Notes: generated by a model not told the origin, from the letters alone. Positions 25,863-35,135 are shown, numbered from the stretch's first letter. The stretch is DNA of 64,000 nucleotides from Kluyvera sp036759925 (GCF_036759925.1 NZ_JAPKIB010000002.1:62001-126000); one strand, 5' to 3'. Program-made: numbers and translations.

Positions 25863-25894
25863 AACCCCGCCGGCGCAAACCGGGCGGGGTTTTT
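25863..25894 (+). terminator. Attenuator terminator of ilvBN
   Basis: AACCCCGCC (25863-25871) pairs with GGCGGGGTT (25883-25891), followed by more T. It lies between the valine-rich leader and ilvB, so it is the attenuation terminator. Confidence 0.92.
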
Positions 25895-25944
25895 AGTTTC
25901 TAGCCCCCTCCGGATAGTCGGCCCAGAATAAGAAGGACTGGAGC

Positions 25945-27633
25945 ATGGCAAGTTCGGGCACAACATCACAGACCACGCGTTTTACCGGCGCGCAATTAAT
26001 CGTTCATTTACTGGAACGTCAGGGTATCACCATGGTCACCGGCATCCCCGGCGGCACGGTGCTTCCGCTGTATGACGCCTTAAGCCAGAGCACGCAGATC
26101 CGCCATATTCTGGCGCGACACGAGCAGGGCGCGGGCTTTATCGCTCAGGGCATGGCGCGTACCCATGGCAAACCGGCGGTGTGCATGGCCTGTAGCGGGC
26201 CGGGCGCGACCAACCTGGTGACCGCCATTGCCGACGCGCGCCTCGACTCTATTCCGCTGGTGTGTATCACCGGCCAGGTAGCCTCCTCGTTAATCGGCAC
26301 CGACGCGTTCCAGGAAGTCGACACCTACGGTATCTCTATCCCCATCACTAAGCACAACTATTTAGTCCGTAACATCAATGAATTACCTCAGGTTATTGCT
26401 GATGCTTTCCGGATTGCCCAGTCTGGCCGCCCAGGCCCGGTGTGGATAGACATTCCTAAGGACGTTCAGACGGCGGAAATCGACATCAGTGAGCTGCCGG
26501 AACCCGGTGGCCGTGCGGCAACGCCAGAATTTAGCGCTGAGAGCGTGAGCGAAGCGGCGGCGATGATCAACGCGGCGCAGCGCCCGGTGCTCTATCTGGG
26601 CGGCGGCGTGATCAATGCCCCGGATCGCGTGCGCGAGCTGGCGGAAAAAGCTAACCTGCCGACCACCATGACCCTGATGGCGCTGGGCATGCTGCCAAAA
26701 GCGCACCCGCTGTCATTAGGTATGCTGGGGATGCACGGCGCGCGCAGCACCAACTTCATTTTGCAACAGTCTGATTTACTGGTAGTTTTAGGGGCGCGTT
26801 TTGATGACCGGGCAACCGGTAAAGTGGCGGAGTTCTGCCCGAACGCGAAGATTATCCACGTTGATATCGACCGCGCCGAGCTGGGTAAAATCAAACAGGC
26901 TCACGTGGCGATTCAGGCGGATGTGGACGACGTGCTGGCCCAGCTGCTGCCGCAGATTGACGCGCAGCCGCGCGATGCGTGGCGCAGTAAAGTAGCGGAA
27001 CTGCAGCAGGAATTCCCCGGTGCGATTCCGCCGTCGGGCGACCCGCTCAGCCATTATGGCCTGATCAACGCCGTTGCCGCCTGTGTGGATGACAGTGCGA
27101 TTATCACCACCGACGTTGGTCAGCACCAGATGTGGACGGCGCAGGCTTACCCGCTGAACCGTCCTCGCCAGTGGCTGACCTCCGGCGGCCTCGGCACCAT
27201 GGGCTTTGGCCTGCCTGCGGCTATCGGTGCGGCGCTGGCGAACCCGGATAAAAAAGTGCTGTGCTTCTCCGGCGACGGCAGCCTGATGATGAATATTCAG
27301 GAGATGGCGACGGCGGCAGAAAACCAGCTGGATGTGAAAATCATCCTGATGAACAACGAAGCGCTGGGGCTGGTGCATCAGCAGCAAAGCCTGTTCTACA
27401 AACAGGGTGTATTTGCCGCCACCTACCCAGGCATGATTAACTTTATGCAGATTGCCGCCGGTTTCGGTCTGGAAACCTGCGATTTGAACAATGAAGCTGA
27501 CCCGCAGGCGGCGCTGCAGGCGATTATCAATCGTCCGGGCCCGGCGTTGATTCACGTGCGCATCGACGCCGAAGAAAAAGTGTATCCGATGGTGCCGCCG
27601 GGTGCGGCAAATACCGAAATGGTGGGGGAATAA
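25945..27633 (+). CDS. ilvB: Acetolactate synthase I, large subunit
   Basis: This 562-residue ThDP- and FAD-dependent enzyme has the same length as E. coli IlvB. The catalytic Glu60 lies in LARHEQGAGF. The ThDP/Mg2+ motif runs from GDGSLMMN to the NN pair of LMNNEALG near residues 445-475. It condenses two pyruvates to acetolactate, or pyruvate with 2-oxobutyrate, in valine, leucine and isoleucine synthesis. It is valine-sensitive through IlvN. ATG 25945 follows AAGGACTGGAG. Regulation is by leader attenuation and probably CRP. It is followed three bases later by ilvN. Confidence 0.97.
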   Translation: MASSGTTSQTTRFTGAQLIVHLLERQGITMVTGIPGGTVLPLYDALSQSTQIRHILARHEQGAGFIAQGMARTHGKPAVCMACSGPGATNLVTAIADARLDSIPLVCITGQVASSLIGTDAFQEVDTYGISIPITKHNYLVRNINELPQVIADAFRIAQSGRPGPVWIDIPKDVQTAEIDISELPEPGGRAATPEFSAESVSEAAAMINAAQRPVLYLGGGVINAPDRVRELAEKANLPTTMTLMALGMLPKAHPLSLGMLGMHGARSTNFILQQSDLLVVLGARFDDRATGKVAEFCPNAKIIHVDIDRAELGKIKQAHVAIQADVDDVLAQLLPQIDAQPRDAWRSKVAELQQEFPGAIPPSGDPLSHYGLINAVAACVDDSAIITTDVGQHQMWTAQAYPLNRPRQWLTSGGLGTMGFGLPAAIGAALANPDKKVLCFSGDGSLMMNIQEMATAAENQLDVKIILMNNEALGLVHQQQSLFYKQGVFAATYPGMINFMQIAAGFGLETCDLNNEADPQAALQAIINRPGPALIHVRIDAEEKVYPMVPPGAANTEMVGE

Positions 27634-27636
27634 GCC

Positions 27637-27927
27637 ATGCAACAACAAACACATGACAACGTTATTCTGGAACTCACCGTGCGCAACCACCCGGGCGTAA
27701 TGACCCACGTCTGCGGGCTTTTTGCCCGTCGCGCCTTCAACGTGGAAGGTATTCTCTGTCTACCGATTCATGACAGCGATAAGAGCCGCATTTGGCTATT
27801 GGTTAACGACGATCAGCGACTAGAGCAGATGATTAGCCAGATAGACAAGCTGGAAGACGTGGTGAAGGTTACCCGCAACCAGTCCGACCCGTCGATGTTC
27901 AACAAGATAAGCGTCTTCTTCGAGTAA
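27637..27927 (+). CDS. ilvN: Acetolactate synthase I, regulatory subunit
   Basis: The 96-residue ACT-domain protein equals E. coli IlvN in length. The ACT fold covers about residues 10-80 (ILELTVRNHPGVMTHVCGLFARRAFNVEGI), with the valine-binding glycine/asparagine loop at its start. It stabilises IlvB and conveys feedback inhibition by valine. It begins three bases after the ilvB stop, and a terminator follows. Confidence 0.97.
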   Translation: MQQQTHDNVILELTVRNHPGVMTHVCGLFARRAFNVEGILCLPIHDSDKSRIWLLVNDDQRLEQMISQIDKLEDVVKVTRNQSDPSMFNKISVFFE

Positions 27928-27948
27928 TCCGCTCAAGACTTGAACAGC

Positions 27949-27983
27949 CGCGCGCTTATCGTTAAGGTAGGCGCGTTTTTTTT
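27949..27983 (+). terminator. Terminator of ilvBN
   Basis: CGCGC...TTA pairs imperfectly with TAA...GCGCG, followed by eight T residues (27976-27983). It separates ilvBN from uhpA. Confidence 0.8.
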
Positions 27984-28002
27984 ACCCGCCAGGATGGAAT
28001 CC

Positions 28003-28593
28003 ATGATCACCGTTGCCCTTATCGACGACCACACTATCGTCCGCTCCGGCTTTGCCCAACTGCTCGGCCTTGAACCTGATTTGCAGGTGGTTGGCGAGTT
28101 TGGCTCCGGGCGTGAGGCGCTGGCGGGGCTACCGGGGCGCGGCGTGCAGGTCTGTATCTGCGATATCTCGATGCCGGATATCTCCGGCCTTGAGCTGCTC
28201 AGCCAGCTGCCGAAAGGCATGGCCATTATCATGCTCTCCGTTCACGACAGCCCGGCGCTGGTCGAACAGGCGCTGAACGCGGGCGCGCGCGGGTTTCTCT
28301 CCAAACGCTGTAGCCCGGACGAACTGATTGCCGCGGTGCACACCGTGGCGACCGGTGGCTGCTACTTAACGCCGGATATCGCCGTCAAGCTGGCGGCAGG
28401 CCGTCAGGATCCGCTGACCAAGCGCGAACGCCAGGTGGCGGAGAAGCTGGCGCAGGGGATGGCGGTAAAAGAGATCGCCGCCGAGCTGGGTTTGTCGCCG
28501 AAAACGGTGCACGTTCATCGCGCTAACCTGATGGAAAAGCTGGGCGTCAGCAACGACGTCGAGCTGGCGCGCCGCATGTTTGACGGCTGGTGA
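28003..28593 (+). CDS. uhpA: Response regulator UhpA
   Basis: The 196-residue response regulator has the same length as E. coli UhpA. The receiver domain covers residues 1-115, with the phosphorylated Asp54 in CICDISMPD and Lys in the SVHDSP/FLSK region. A LuxR-type HTH covers about residues 135-195 (LTKRERQVAEKLAQGMAVKEIAAELGLSPKTVHVHRANLMEKLG). When phosphorylated by UhpB it activates uhpT. ATG 28003 gives MITVALIDDHTIVR; reading further upstream would run through the terminator. It overlaps uhpB as TGATG. Confidence 0.97.
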   Translation: MITVALIDDHTIVRSGFAQLLGLEPDLQVVGEFGSGREALAGLPGRGVQVCICDISMPDISGLELLSQLPKGMAIIMLSVHDSPALVEQALNAGARGFLSKRCSPDELIAAVHTVATGGCYLTPDIAVKLAAGRQDPLTKRERQVAEKLAQGMAVKEIAAELGLSPKTVHVHRANLMEKLGVSNDVELARRMFDGW

Positions 28594-30095
28594 TGAATAC
28601 CCTCTTTTCGCGGTGCATTACCGTTGTCGCCTGTTTCTTTATCTTCTCCGCCGCGTGGTTCTGCCTGTGGAGCATCAGCCTGCACCTTGTGGAGCGCCCG
28701 GCGCTGGCGGTGCTGCTGTTCCCGTTTGGCCTGCGTCTGGGGCTGATGCTGCAATGCCCGCGCGGCTACTGGCCGGTGCTGGTGGGCGCAGAGTGGCTGC
28801 TGATTTACTGGCTGGCGCAGGAAGTGGCGCTGGATCACGCGTTATTATTGATGACCGGAAGCGCGCTGACGCTGCTGCCGGTGGCGCTGACTTCCCGCTA
28901 TCGCCATCAGCGCGACTGGCGCACGCTGCTGCTCCAGGGCGCGGCGCTGACTGCGGCGGCGCTGCTGCAATCGTTGCCCTGGCTGTGCCAAGGGGAAGCG
29001 GCGCTTAACGCCCTACTGTTGACCTTAACCGGCGGGCTGACGCTGGCCCCTATCTGCCTCGTGTTCTGGCACTATCTCACCAGCACCACCTGGCTGCCGC
29101 TTGGCCCGGCGCTGGTGTCGCAGCCGGTGAACTGGCGCGGGCGGCATCTGGTCTGGTATCTGCTGCTGTTTACCGTCAGCCTGTGGCTGCAGCTCGGTTT
29201 ACCCGCAGAATTCTCGCGCTTTACCCCATTCTGTCTCGCGTTACCGATCATCGCGCTGGCCTGGCACTACGGCTGGCAGGGGGCCTTGATTGCGACCCTG
29301 ATGAACGCCATCGCCCTGATTGCCAGCCAGACCTGGCACGATCACCCCGTTGATTTACTGCTCTCGCTGCTGGCTCAAAGCCTGACCGGGCTGCTGCTTG
29401 GCGCGGGTATTCAGCGGCTGCGCGAGCTTAACCAGTCGCTGCAAAACGAACTGGCGCGCAACCATCGGCTGGCGGAGCGCCTGCTGGAGACCGAAGAGAG
29501 CGTGCGCCGCGATGTAGCGCGCGAGCTGCATGACGATATCGGCCAGACCATCACCGCCATTCGTACTCAGGCGGGCATTGTGCAGCGTCTGGCCCCGGAG
29601 AACGCGGGCGTGAAGCAGAGCGGGGCGCATATCGAGCAGCTTTCGCTGGGCGTTTACGATGCCGTGCGCCGCCTGCTGGGTCGGCTGCGCCCACGCCAGC
29701 TTGACGACCTCACGCTGGAACAGGCTATTCGCTCGCTGATGCGCGAAATGGAACTGGAAAGCCGGGGTATTGTCAGCCACCTCGACTGGCGAATTGATGA
29801 ATCAACGCTGAGCGAAAGCCAGCGGGTGACGCTGTTCCGCGTCTGCCAGGAAGGGCTCAACAACATTGTGAAACACGCCAACGCCAGCGCGGTCACGTTG
29901 CAGGGCTGGCAACAGGATGAACGGCTGATGCTGGTGATGGAAGACGACGGCAGCGGCCTGCCGCCGGGCTCGAATCAACAGGGTTTTGGCCTCACCGGCA
30001 TGCGTGAGCGCGTGACCGCACTCGGCGGCTCGCTCACTATCTCCTGCATGCACGGCACGCGGGTCAGCGTCTCTTTGCCTCTGCGCTACGTGTAA
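28593..30095 (+). CDS. uhpB: Sensor kinase UhpB
   Basis: The 500-residue membrane histidine kinase equals E. coli UhpB in length. The N-terminal half (residues 1-275) is a MASE1-like block of about eight helices that works with UhpC. The HisKA_3 segment RRDVARELHDDIGQTITAIR carries the phospho-His near residue 313. The ATPase end shows DDGSGLPPG and QQGFGLTGMRERV. UhpC senses external glucose-6-phosphate and UhpB then phosphorylates UhpA. ATG 28593 shares one base with the uhpA stop; a GTG one codon upstream is unlikely. Confidence 0.97.
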   Translation: MNTLFSRCITVVACFFIFSAAWFCLWSISLHLVERPALAVLLFPFGLRLGLMLQCPRGYWPVLVGAEWLLIYWLAQEVALDHALLLMTGSALTLLPVALTSRYRHQRDWRTLLLQGAALTAAALLQSLPWLCQGEAALNALLLTLTGGLTLAPICLVFWHYLTSTTWLPLGPALVSQPVNWRGRHLVWYLLLFTVSLWLQLGLPAEFSRFTPFCLALPIIALAWHYGWQGALIATLMNAIALIASQTWHDHPVDLLLSLLAQSLTGLLLGAGIQRLRELNQSLQNELARNHRLAERLLETEESVRRDVARELHDDIGQTITAIRTQAGIVQRLAPENAGVKQSGAHIEQLSLGVYDAVRRLLGRLRPRQLDDLTLEQAIRSLMREMELESRGIVSHLDWRIDESTLSESQRVTLFRVCQEGLNNIVKHANASAVTLQGWQQDERLMLVMEDDGSGLPPGSNQQGFGLTGMRERVTALGGSLTISCMHGTRVSVSLPLRYV

Positions 30096-30104
30096 GGAAC
30101 GGCG

Positions 30105-31424
30105 ATGTTTCAATTTCTCAAGGCTCCGGCTAACGCACCGCGCATCACCGATAAGCAGGAAGTGGATGCGCAATATCGCTACTGGCGGCGGCATATTCTG
30201 CTGACCATCTGGCTTGGCTACGCGCTGTTTTACTTCACCCGCAAAAGTTTCAACGCCGCGGTGCCGGAGATTCTCACCACTGGCGTGCTGACCCGCAGCG
30301 ATATTGGCCTGCTGGCGACGCTGTTTTACATCACCTACGGGCTGTCGAAGTTTATCTCCGGTATCGTCAGCGACCGCTCCAACGCCCGCTATTTTATGGG
30401 CATCGGGCTGATTGCCACCGGAGTCGTCAATATTCTGTTTGGCTTCTCGACTTCGCTGTGGGCCTTTGCTCTGCTGTGGGCGCTGAACGCCTTCTTCCAG
30501 GGCTGGGGTGCGCCGGTCTGCGCCCGCTTACTTACCGCCTGGTACTCGCGCAACGAGCGCGGCGGCTGGTGGGCTATCTGGAATACCGCGCATAACGTCG
30601 GCGGGGCGCTGATCCCTATCGTGATGGGCGCTGCGGCGCTGCATTACGGCTGGCGTGCGGGGATGACCATCGCGGGAACCATGGCGATTGTGGTCGGCCT
30701 GTTTCTCTGCTGGCGGCTGCGCGACCGTCCGCAGGCCATTGGGCTGCCGCCGATTGGCGACTGGCGGCACGACGAGCTGGAGATTGCTCAGCAGCAGGAA
30801 GGTGCCGGGCTGACGCGCAAAGAGATCTTCACCCGTTATGTGCTGCTCAACCCCTACATCTGGCTGCTGTCGTTGTGCTATGTGCTGGTGTATGTGGTGC
30901 GCGCGGCGATCAACGACTGGGGCAATCTGTACATGTCCGAAACGCTGGGCGTCGATCTGGTGACGGCGAATACGGCGGTCACGATGTTTGAGCTAGGCGG
31001 GTTTATCGGTGCGCTGGTGGCGGGCTGGGGCTCGGACAAACTGTTTAACGGCAACCGTGGGCCGATGAACCTGATTTTCGCCGCCGGGATTTTACTCTCG
31101 GTGGGCTCGCTGTGGCTGATGCCGTTCGCCAGCTACGTGATGCAGGCGGCGTGCTTTTTCACCACCGGATTCTTCGTTTTCGGCCCGCAGATGCTTATCG
31201 GCATGGCGGCGGCGGAGTGCTCGCACAAAGAGGCGGCGGGCGCGGCTACCGGCTTCGTTGGGTTGTTTGCCTACCTCGGCGCGTCGCTTTCCGGCTGGCC
31301 GCTGGCGAAGGTGATGGAAGTGTGGCACTGGACGGGCTTTTTCGTGGTGATTGCCATCGCGGCGGGCATCTCCGCGCTGCTGCTGCTGCCGTTCTTAAAC
31401 GCCCAGGCGCCGCGAGAAGCGTGA
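30105..31424 (+). CDS. uhpC: Glucose-6-phosphate receptor UhpC
   Basis: The 439-residue MFS protein of the organophosphate:Pi antiporter family matches E. coli UhpC. It has 12 helices, the family segments YFTRKSFNAAVPEIL near residue 45 and RGGWWAIWNTAHNVGGALIP near 145, and conserved pathway arginines. It transports poorly and instead acts as the membrane receptor that binds external glucose-6-phosphate and signals to UhpB. It starts nine bases after the uhpB stop. Confidence 0.96.
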   Translation: MFQFLKAPANAPRITDKQEVDAQYRYWRRHILLTIWLGYALFYFTRKSFNAAVPEILTTGVLTRSDIGLLATLFYITYGLSKFISGIVSDRSNARYFMGIGLIATGVVNILFGFSTSLWAFALLWALNAFFQGWGAPVCARLLTAWYSRNERGGWWAIWNTAHNVGGALIPIVMGAAALHYGWRAGMTIAGTMAIVVGLFLCWRLRDRPQAIGLPPIGDWRHDELEIAQQQEGAGLTRKEIFTRYVLLNPYIWLLSLCYVLVYVVRAAINDWGNLYMSETLGVDLVTANTAVTMFELGGFIGALVAGWGSDKLFNGNRGPMNLIFAAGILLSVGSLWLMPFASYVMQAACFFTTGFFVFGPQMLIGMAAAECSHKEAAGAATGFVGLFAYLGASLSGWPLAKVMEVWHWTGFFVVIAIAAGISALLLLPFLNAQAPREA

Positions 31425-31461
31425 CCCGCCTCACCTTTCTAAGACGAATGACCTAAAACTA

Positions 31462-31524
31462 GGAAATTTTCCCGGTTTCACCTGGACGCTGTCTCAGGCG
31501 TGCTTCCCGGCTGATTTTTACAAT
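31462..31524 (+). promoter_or_regulatory. uhpT promoter region with a GGAAA dyad
   Basis: TACAAT at 31519-31524 is a good -10, and no proper -35 lies upstream of it, as expected for a promoter dependent on UhpA. GGAAATTTTCC (31462-31472) is a perfect dyad about 55 bases upstream of the -10, where an activator could bind. Its assignment to UhpA is inferred. Confidence 0.5.
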
Positions 31525-31567
31525 GTCTGCCATTCGCAGGTACCAAAAATTAGCTCGGGAGTGTCCT

Positions 31568-32959
31568 ATGCTGGCCTTTCTAAACCAGGTGCGCAAGCCG
31601 ACCCTGGATCTGCCGCTCGACGTGCGGCGCAAAATGTGGTTCAAACCGTTCATGCAGTCCTACCTGGTGGTCTTTATCGGCTACCTGACGATGTATCTGA
31701 TTCGTAAGAACTTTAACATCGCGCAGAACGACATGATCTCCACCTACGGGCTGAGCATGACCCAGCTCGGGATGATTGGCCTCGGCTTCTCGATCACCTA
31801 CGGCGTGGGTAAAACGCTGGTCTCCTACTATGCCGACGGCAAGAACACCAAGCAGTTCCTGCCGCTGATGCTGATCCTCTCCGCCATCTGTATGCTTGGC
31901 TTCAGCGCCAGCATGGGGCCGGGCTCAATCAGCCTGTTCCTGATGATCGCGTTCTACGGCCTGAGCGGTTTCTTCCAGAGTACCGGCGGCTCGTGCAGCT
32001 ACTCGACCATCACCAAGTGGACGCCTCGTCGCAAGCGCGGTTCTTACCTGGGCATGTGGAATATCTCCCACAACCTGGGCGGTGCGGGTGCGGCGGGCGT
32101 GGCGCTGTTCGGGGCTAACGTCCTGTTCGACGGTCACGTGATCGGCATGTTTATCTTCCCGTCGATCATCGCGCTGATTGTGGGCGTTATCGGCCTGCGT
32201 TTTGGTAGCGACTCCCCGGAATCTTATGGCCTCGGTAAAGCGGAAGAGCTGTTCGGTGAAGAGATCAGCGAAGAGGACAAAGAGACCGAAGATAACGACA
32301 TGACCAAGTGGCAGATCTTTGTGGAGTACGTGCTGAAAAACAAAGTGATCTGGCTGCTGTGCTTCTCCAACATCTTCCTGTATGTGGTGCGTATCGGTAT
32401 CGACCAGTGGTCTACGGTCTACGCCTTCCAGGAGTTGAAGCTCTCTAAAGAGGTGGCGATTCAGGGCTTTACCCTGTTTGAAGTCGGCGCGCTGGTGGGC
32501 ACCCTGCTGTGGGGCTGGCTCTCTGACCTCGCCAACGGCCGTCGTGCGCTGGTGGCGTGCGTGGCGCTGGCCTTAATCATCGCGACGCTGGGCGTTTACC
32601 AGCATGCCAGCAACCAGTACGTCTATCTGGCCTCGCTGTTTGCCCTCGGCTTCCTGGTCTTTGGCCCGCAGCTGTTGATTGGCGTGGCGGCAGTTGGCTT
32701 CGTACCGAAAAAAGCGATCGGCGCCGCCGATGGTATCAAAGGCACCTTCGCCTATCTGATTGGCGACAGCTTCGCCAAGCTGGGTCTGGGGATGATTGCT
32801 GACGGCACGCCAATCTTCGGCCTCACCGGCTGGGCGGGTACCTTCGCCGCGCTGGATACTGCCGCTATCGGCTGTATCTGCCTGATGGCCATCGTCGCGG
32901 TGTTTGAAGAACGTAAAATTCGCCGTGAGAAGAAGATTCAGCAGTTAAAAATGGCGTAA
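31568..32959 (+). CDS. uhpT: Hexose-phosphate:phosphate antiporter UhpT
   Basis: The 463-residue OPA-family antiporter has the same length as E. coli UhpT. The first helix region MYLIRKNFNIAQNDMI and loop KWTPRRKRGSYLGMWNISHNLGGAGAAG are typical, with the two essential arginines in helices 1 and 5. It brings in glucose-6-phosphate and related sugar phosphates in exchange for phosphate, and also admits fosfomycin. ATG 31568 follows GGGAG; the frame runs upstream without support. A terminator follows. Confidence 0.97.
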   Translation: MLAFLNQVRKPTLDLPLDVRRKMWFKPFMQSYLVVFIGYLTMYLIRKNFNIAQNDMISTYGLSMTQLGMIGLGFSITYGVGKTLVSYYADGKNTKQFLPLMLILSAICMLGFSASMGPGSISLFLMIAFYGLSGFFQSTGGSCSYSTITKWTPRRKRGSYLGMWNISHNLGGAGAAGVALFGANVLFDGHVIGMFIFPSIIALIVGVIGLRFGSDSPESYGLGKAEELFGEEISEEDKETEDNDMTKWQIFVEYVLKNKVIWLLCFSNIFLYVVRIGIDQWSTVYAFQELKLSKEVAIQGFTLFEVGALVGTLLWGWLSDLANGRRALVACVALALIIATLGVYQHASNQYVYLASLFALGFLVFGPQLLIGVAAVGFVPKKAIGAADGIKGTFAYLIGDSFAKLGLGMIADGTPIFGLTGWAGTFAALDTAAIGCICLMAIVAVFEERKIRREKKIQQLKMA

Positions 32960-32979
32960 GTGTGTTTGGTAACTTCTTT

Positions 32980-33004
32980 GCCCGGTTCTGCACCGGGCTT
33001 TTTT
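32980..33004 (+). terminator. Terminator of uhpT
   Basis: GCCCGGT (32980-32986) pairs with ACCGGGC (32992-32998), followed by six T. The T-run overlaps the stop codon of the convergent LysR gene. Confidence 0.92.
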
Positions 33005-33905
33005 ATGCCTGCTGGCTGGTCTCATGCAGCAATTCACGCAGCCACTGCTGCGCCGGGTCGCGATGATTACGCTCGTGCCAGGACATATTTTTGGTAAAAC
33101 CGTGAATCGCCACCGGCGGCTCCTGCACGCAGATTGACGCGCGTGCGCTGGCAAGGCGGCTCGGTACCACGGCAATCATGTCGCTGATGGCCAGCACTTC
33201 CGGCAGCACCAGGAAGCTGCTCACCGACAGCCCTACCCGGCGCTTGCGGCCCACCTTTGCCAGCGCGTCATCGGTCACTCCCCAGAAACTTTCTCCCTCG
33301 TAAGAGACCAGAATATGCTCCAGCGCGCAGAAGCGGTCGAGGCTGAGCGGCGCTCGGGCGTCGGGATGGTCGGCGCGCAGCATGCAGACGTAGCGCTCCT
33401 CATACAGCGTGCGGCTGTGCAAGTCGCCAGGCGTGGTGCTGGGGGTCAGCAGCGCGAGGTCGATTTTCCCCTGCTCAAACTGCGTGGTTAGTCGCTCCGG
33501 TTCGACGGGGATCACCCGGACGCGAATCATCGGTGCGCGCACCTTCAGGGCGGCGATAAACGGCACCACTACGGCTTTGAGCGCATAGTCAGTCGCAGCG
33601 AGGGTGAAAGTGAAGTCGGCGGTGAGCGGGTCGAACTGCGCGGGCTGTAGCAGCGTGTTGATATCGTTCAGGATCTGTTTGACTACCGGCGCCAGCTGCT
33701 GGGCGCGCAGCGTCGGCACCATGCCGTGCGGAGCGCGGATAAACAGCGGATCGCCAAAATTGTCCCGCAGCCGGGTCAACATTCCGCTGACGGCGGGCTG
33801 GGTCAGCGACAGCCGCGCGGCCGCTCGCGTCACGCTGCGTTCATCGAGCAGCGCATCCAGCGTTTTCAGCAGGTTGAGGTCGAGGGTTCTGAGATCCGGT
33901 TTCAT
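33003..33905 (-). CDS. LysR-family regulator (NodD/LeuO-like effector domain)
   Basis: This 300-residue regulator has the HTH at about residues 8-65 (DLNLLKTLDALLDERSVTRAAARLSLTQPAVSGMLTRLRDNFGDPLF) and an effector-binding domain beyond residue 95 (FTFTLAATDYALKAVVVPFI). The LNLLxxLxAL start and GDPLF motif are typical of the LeuO/NodD/SyrM branch. It is divergent from yicN and convergent with uhpT. GAAGGAAG precedes ATG 33905. The target and ligand are unknown; yicN or a gene elsewhere are equally possible. Confidence 0.85.
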   Translation of the reverse strand: MKPDLRTLDLNLLKTLDALLDERSVTRAAARLSLTQPAVSGMLTRLRDNFGDPLFIRAPHGMVPTLRAQQLAPVVKQILNDINTLLQPAQFDPLTADFTFTLAATDYALKAVVVPFIAALKVRAPMIRVRVIPVEPERLTTQFEQGKIDLALLTPSTTPGDLHSRTLYEERYVCMLRADHPDARAPLSLDRFCALEHILVSYEGESFWGVTDDALAKVGRKRRVGLSVSSFLVLPEVLAISDMIAVVPSRLASARASICVQEPPVAIHGFTKNMSWHERNHRDPAQQWLRELLHETSQQA

Positions 33906-34010
33906 CGGTGGCTTCCTTCAGGGAGGTAACGCACATTATGGCATGTTCGATTATCGACAGGGCGCAAAATCCCATTATCATGTCGGGGTTTAGCTAAGGT
34001 GAGAGCGTGC

Positions 34011-34463
34011 ATGATCTGGTTGATTCTGGCCACTCTGGTGGTGGTGTTTGTTGTAGGATTTCGGATCCTGACCTCAAGTTCCCGACGGGCGATTCGCCGT
34101 CTTAGTGAGCGGCTCGGTATTACCCCGGAGCCGGTAGAGTCGATGGTAGACCAGCTTGGGAAAGCGCAGGGCGAAGAATATTTACGCTATCTGGAGCGGC
34201 CGAACGAAGCGCATTTGCAGAATGCGGCGCAGATGCTGCTGATCTGGCAGGTGTGCATTGTCGACGGCAGTGAAGTGAATATGCTGAGCTGGCACCGGCG
34301 GCTGCAAAAAGCCCGCCTGGCGGCGCCGATTACCGACGCCCAGATACGTCTGGCGCTGAGCTTCCTGCGCGAGCTGGAGCCGGAAATCAGCGAACTGAAC
34401 GCTTTCCAGTACCGCTATAACGCGCTGTTCCATGATGAAAACGGTGTGCACTGGCTGCATTGA
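34011..34463 (+). CDS. yicN: DUF1198 protein YicN
   Basis: The 150-residue protein matches E. coli YicN. One N-terminal membrane helix (residues 1-20, MIWLILATLVVVFVVGF) is followed by a cytosolic helical part (SMVDQLGKAQGEEYLRYLERPNEAHLQNAAQ) and the conserved end GVHWLH. AAGGTGAG lies seven bases before ATG 34011; an upstream GTG at 33999 is less likely. Function unknown. It is divergent from the LysR gene. Confidence 0.9.
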   Translation: MIWLILATLVVVFVVGFRILTSSSRRAIRRLSERLGITPEPVESMVDQLGKAQGEEYLRYLERPNEAHLQNAAQMLLIWQVCIVDGSEVNMLSWHRRLQKARLAAPITDAQIRLALSFLRELEPEISELNAFQYRYNALFHDENGVHWLH

Positions 34464-34477
34464 TATCATGTTGTGTG

Positions 34478-34498
34478 ATGTTGTTTATCAACATTGAT
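34478..34498. promoter_or_regulatory. Overlapping dyads upstream of the SRPBCC gene
   Basis: ATGTTG-N5-CAACAT (34478-34494) overlaps ATCAA-CA-TTGAT (34487-34498), about 70 bases before the SRPBCC start, and TCAACAT recurs at about 34541. This resembles a repressor operator. No regulator is identified. Confidence 0.35.
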
Positions 34499-34565
34499 GA
34501 TTATATTTATATCACTTCTGCGCGCATGATTTACCTCGTCAACATCATTACTCACGAGGTTCATC

Positions 34566-35090
34566 ATGAAACAGTCAATGCAGCAAAGCGCTATCGTCTG
34601 GCCGGAAGGTTATCTGCCGGGCACCACCGACAACTTTGCTTCTAACGAAATTATCGTCAGCGGCCTGACCGCCAAACAGATTTGGGCGCAGCTTGATGAC
34701 ACCACGCTGTGGCCAACCTACTACAGCAACGTAGCGGATATTCATTTCCACGACGGCAGCGGCCCGATGCTGAGCGCTAACGCCCGCTTCCGTTTCTCTA
34801 CCTTCGGCTTCCCGATTGAAGCGCAAATCACCGAATACGTCCCACCGGTCGACGGCGAAGCGGCGCGCATTGCCTGGCACGGCTGGGCGGAAGGTGATGC
34901 CACCACCCGGCTGGACGTGATCCACGCCTGGCTGTTCGAAGACCTGCCGGGTAACCGCGTACGCATCCTGACGCAGGAATCACAGATTGGCGTCCCGGCG
35001 CAGGAGCTGGCGCGCACCGTGCCGAACCCGATGATTAACGGTCATCAGGAGTGGATTACCGGGCTGGTGAAATCGGCGCGCGGGGAGTGA
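34566..35090 (+). CDS. SRPBCC-family protein (polyketide cyclase/START-like)
   Basis: The 174-residue soluble protein looks like an SRPBCC fold. An N-terminal strand-helix reads FASNEIIVSGLTAKQIWAQLDDTTLWPTYYSNVADIHF, central strands carry repeated FRFSTFGFPIEAQITEY and ARIAWHGWAEG, and a long C-terminal helix ends the chain (NPMINGHQEWITGLVKSA). The family binds hydrophobic ligands in a cavity; no ligand can be named. GAGG precedes ATG 34566. A REP unit lies between it and the convergent antitoxin gene. It appears to be a single-gene unit. Confidence 0.75.
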   Translation: MKQSMQQSAIVWPEGYLPGTTDNFASNEIIVSGLTAKQIWAQLDDTTLWPTYYSNVADIHFHDGSGPMLSANARFRFSTFGFPIEAQITEYVPPVDGEAARIAWHGWAEGDATTRLDVIHAWLFEDLPGNRVRILTQESQIGVPAQELARTVPNPMINGHQEWITGLVKSARGE

Positions 35091-35098
35091 GTTTGTGG

Positions 35099-35131
35099 GT
35101 GCCGGATAAGGCGAAGCCGCCATCCGGCACG
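35099..35131. repeat. REP unit
   Basis: TGCCGGATAAGGCG...CGCCATCCGGCA is a typical enterobacterial REP unit, placed between the convergent SRPBCC gene and the antitoxin gene. Confidence 0.85.
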
Positions 35132-35135
35132 CTCA

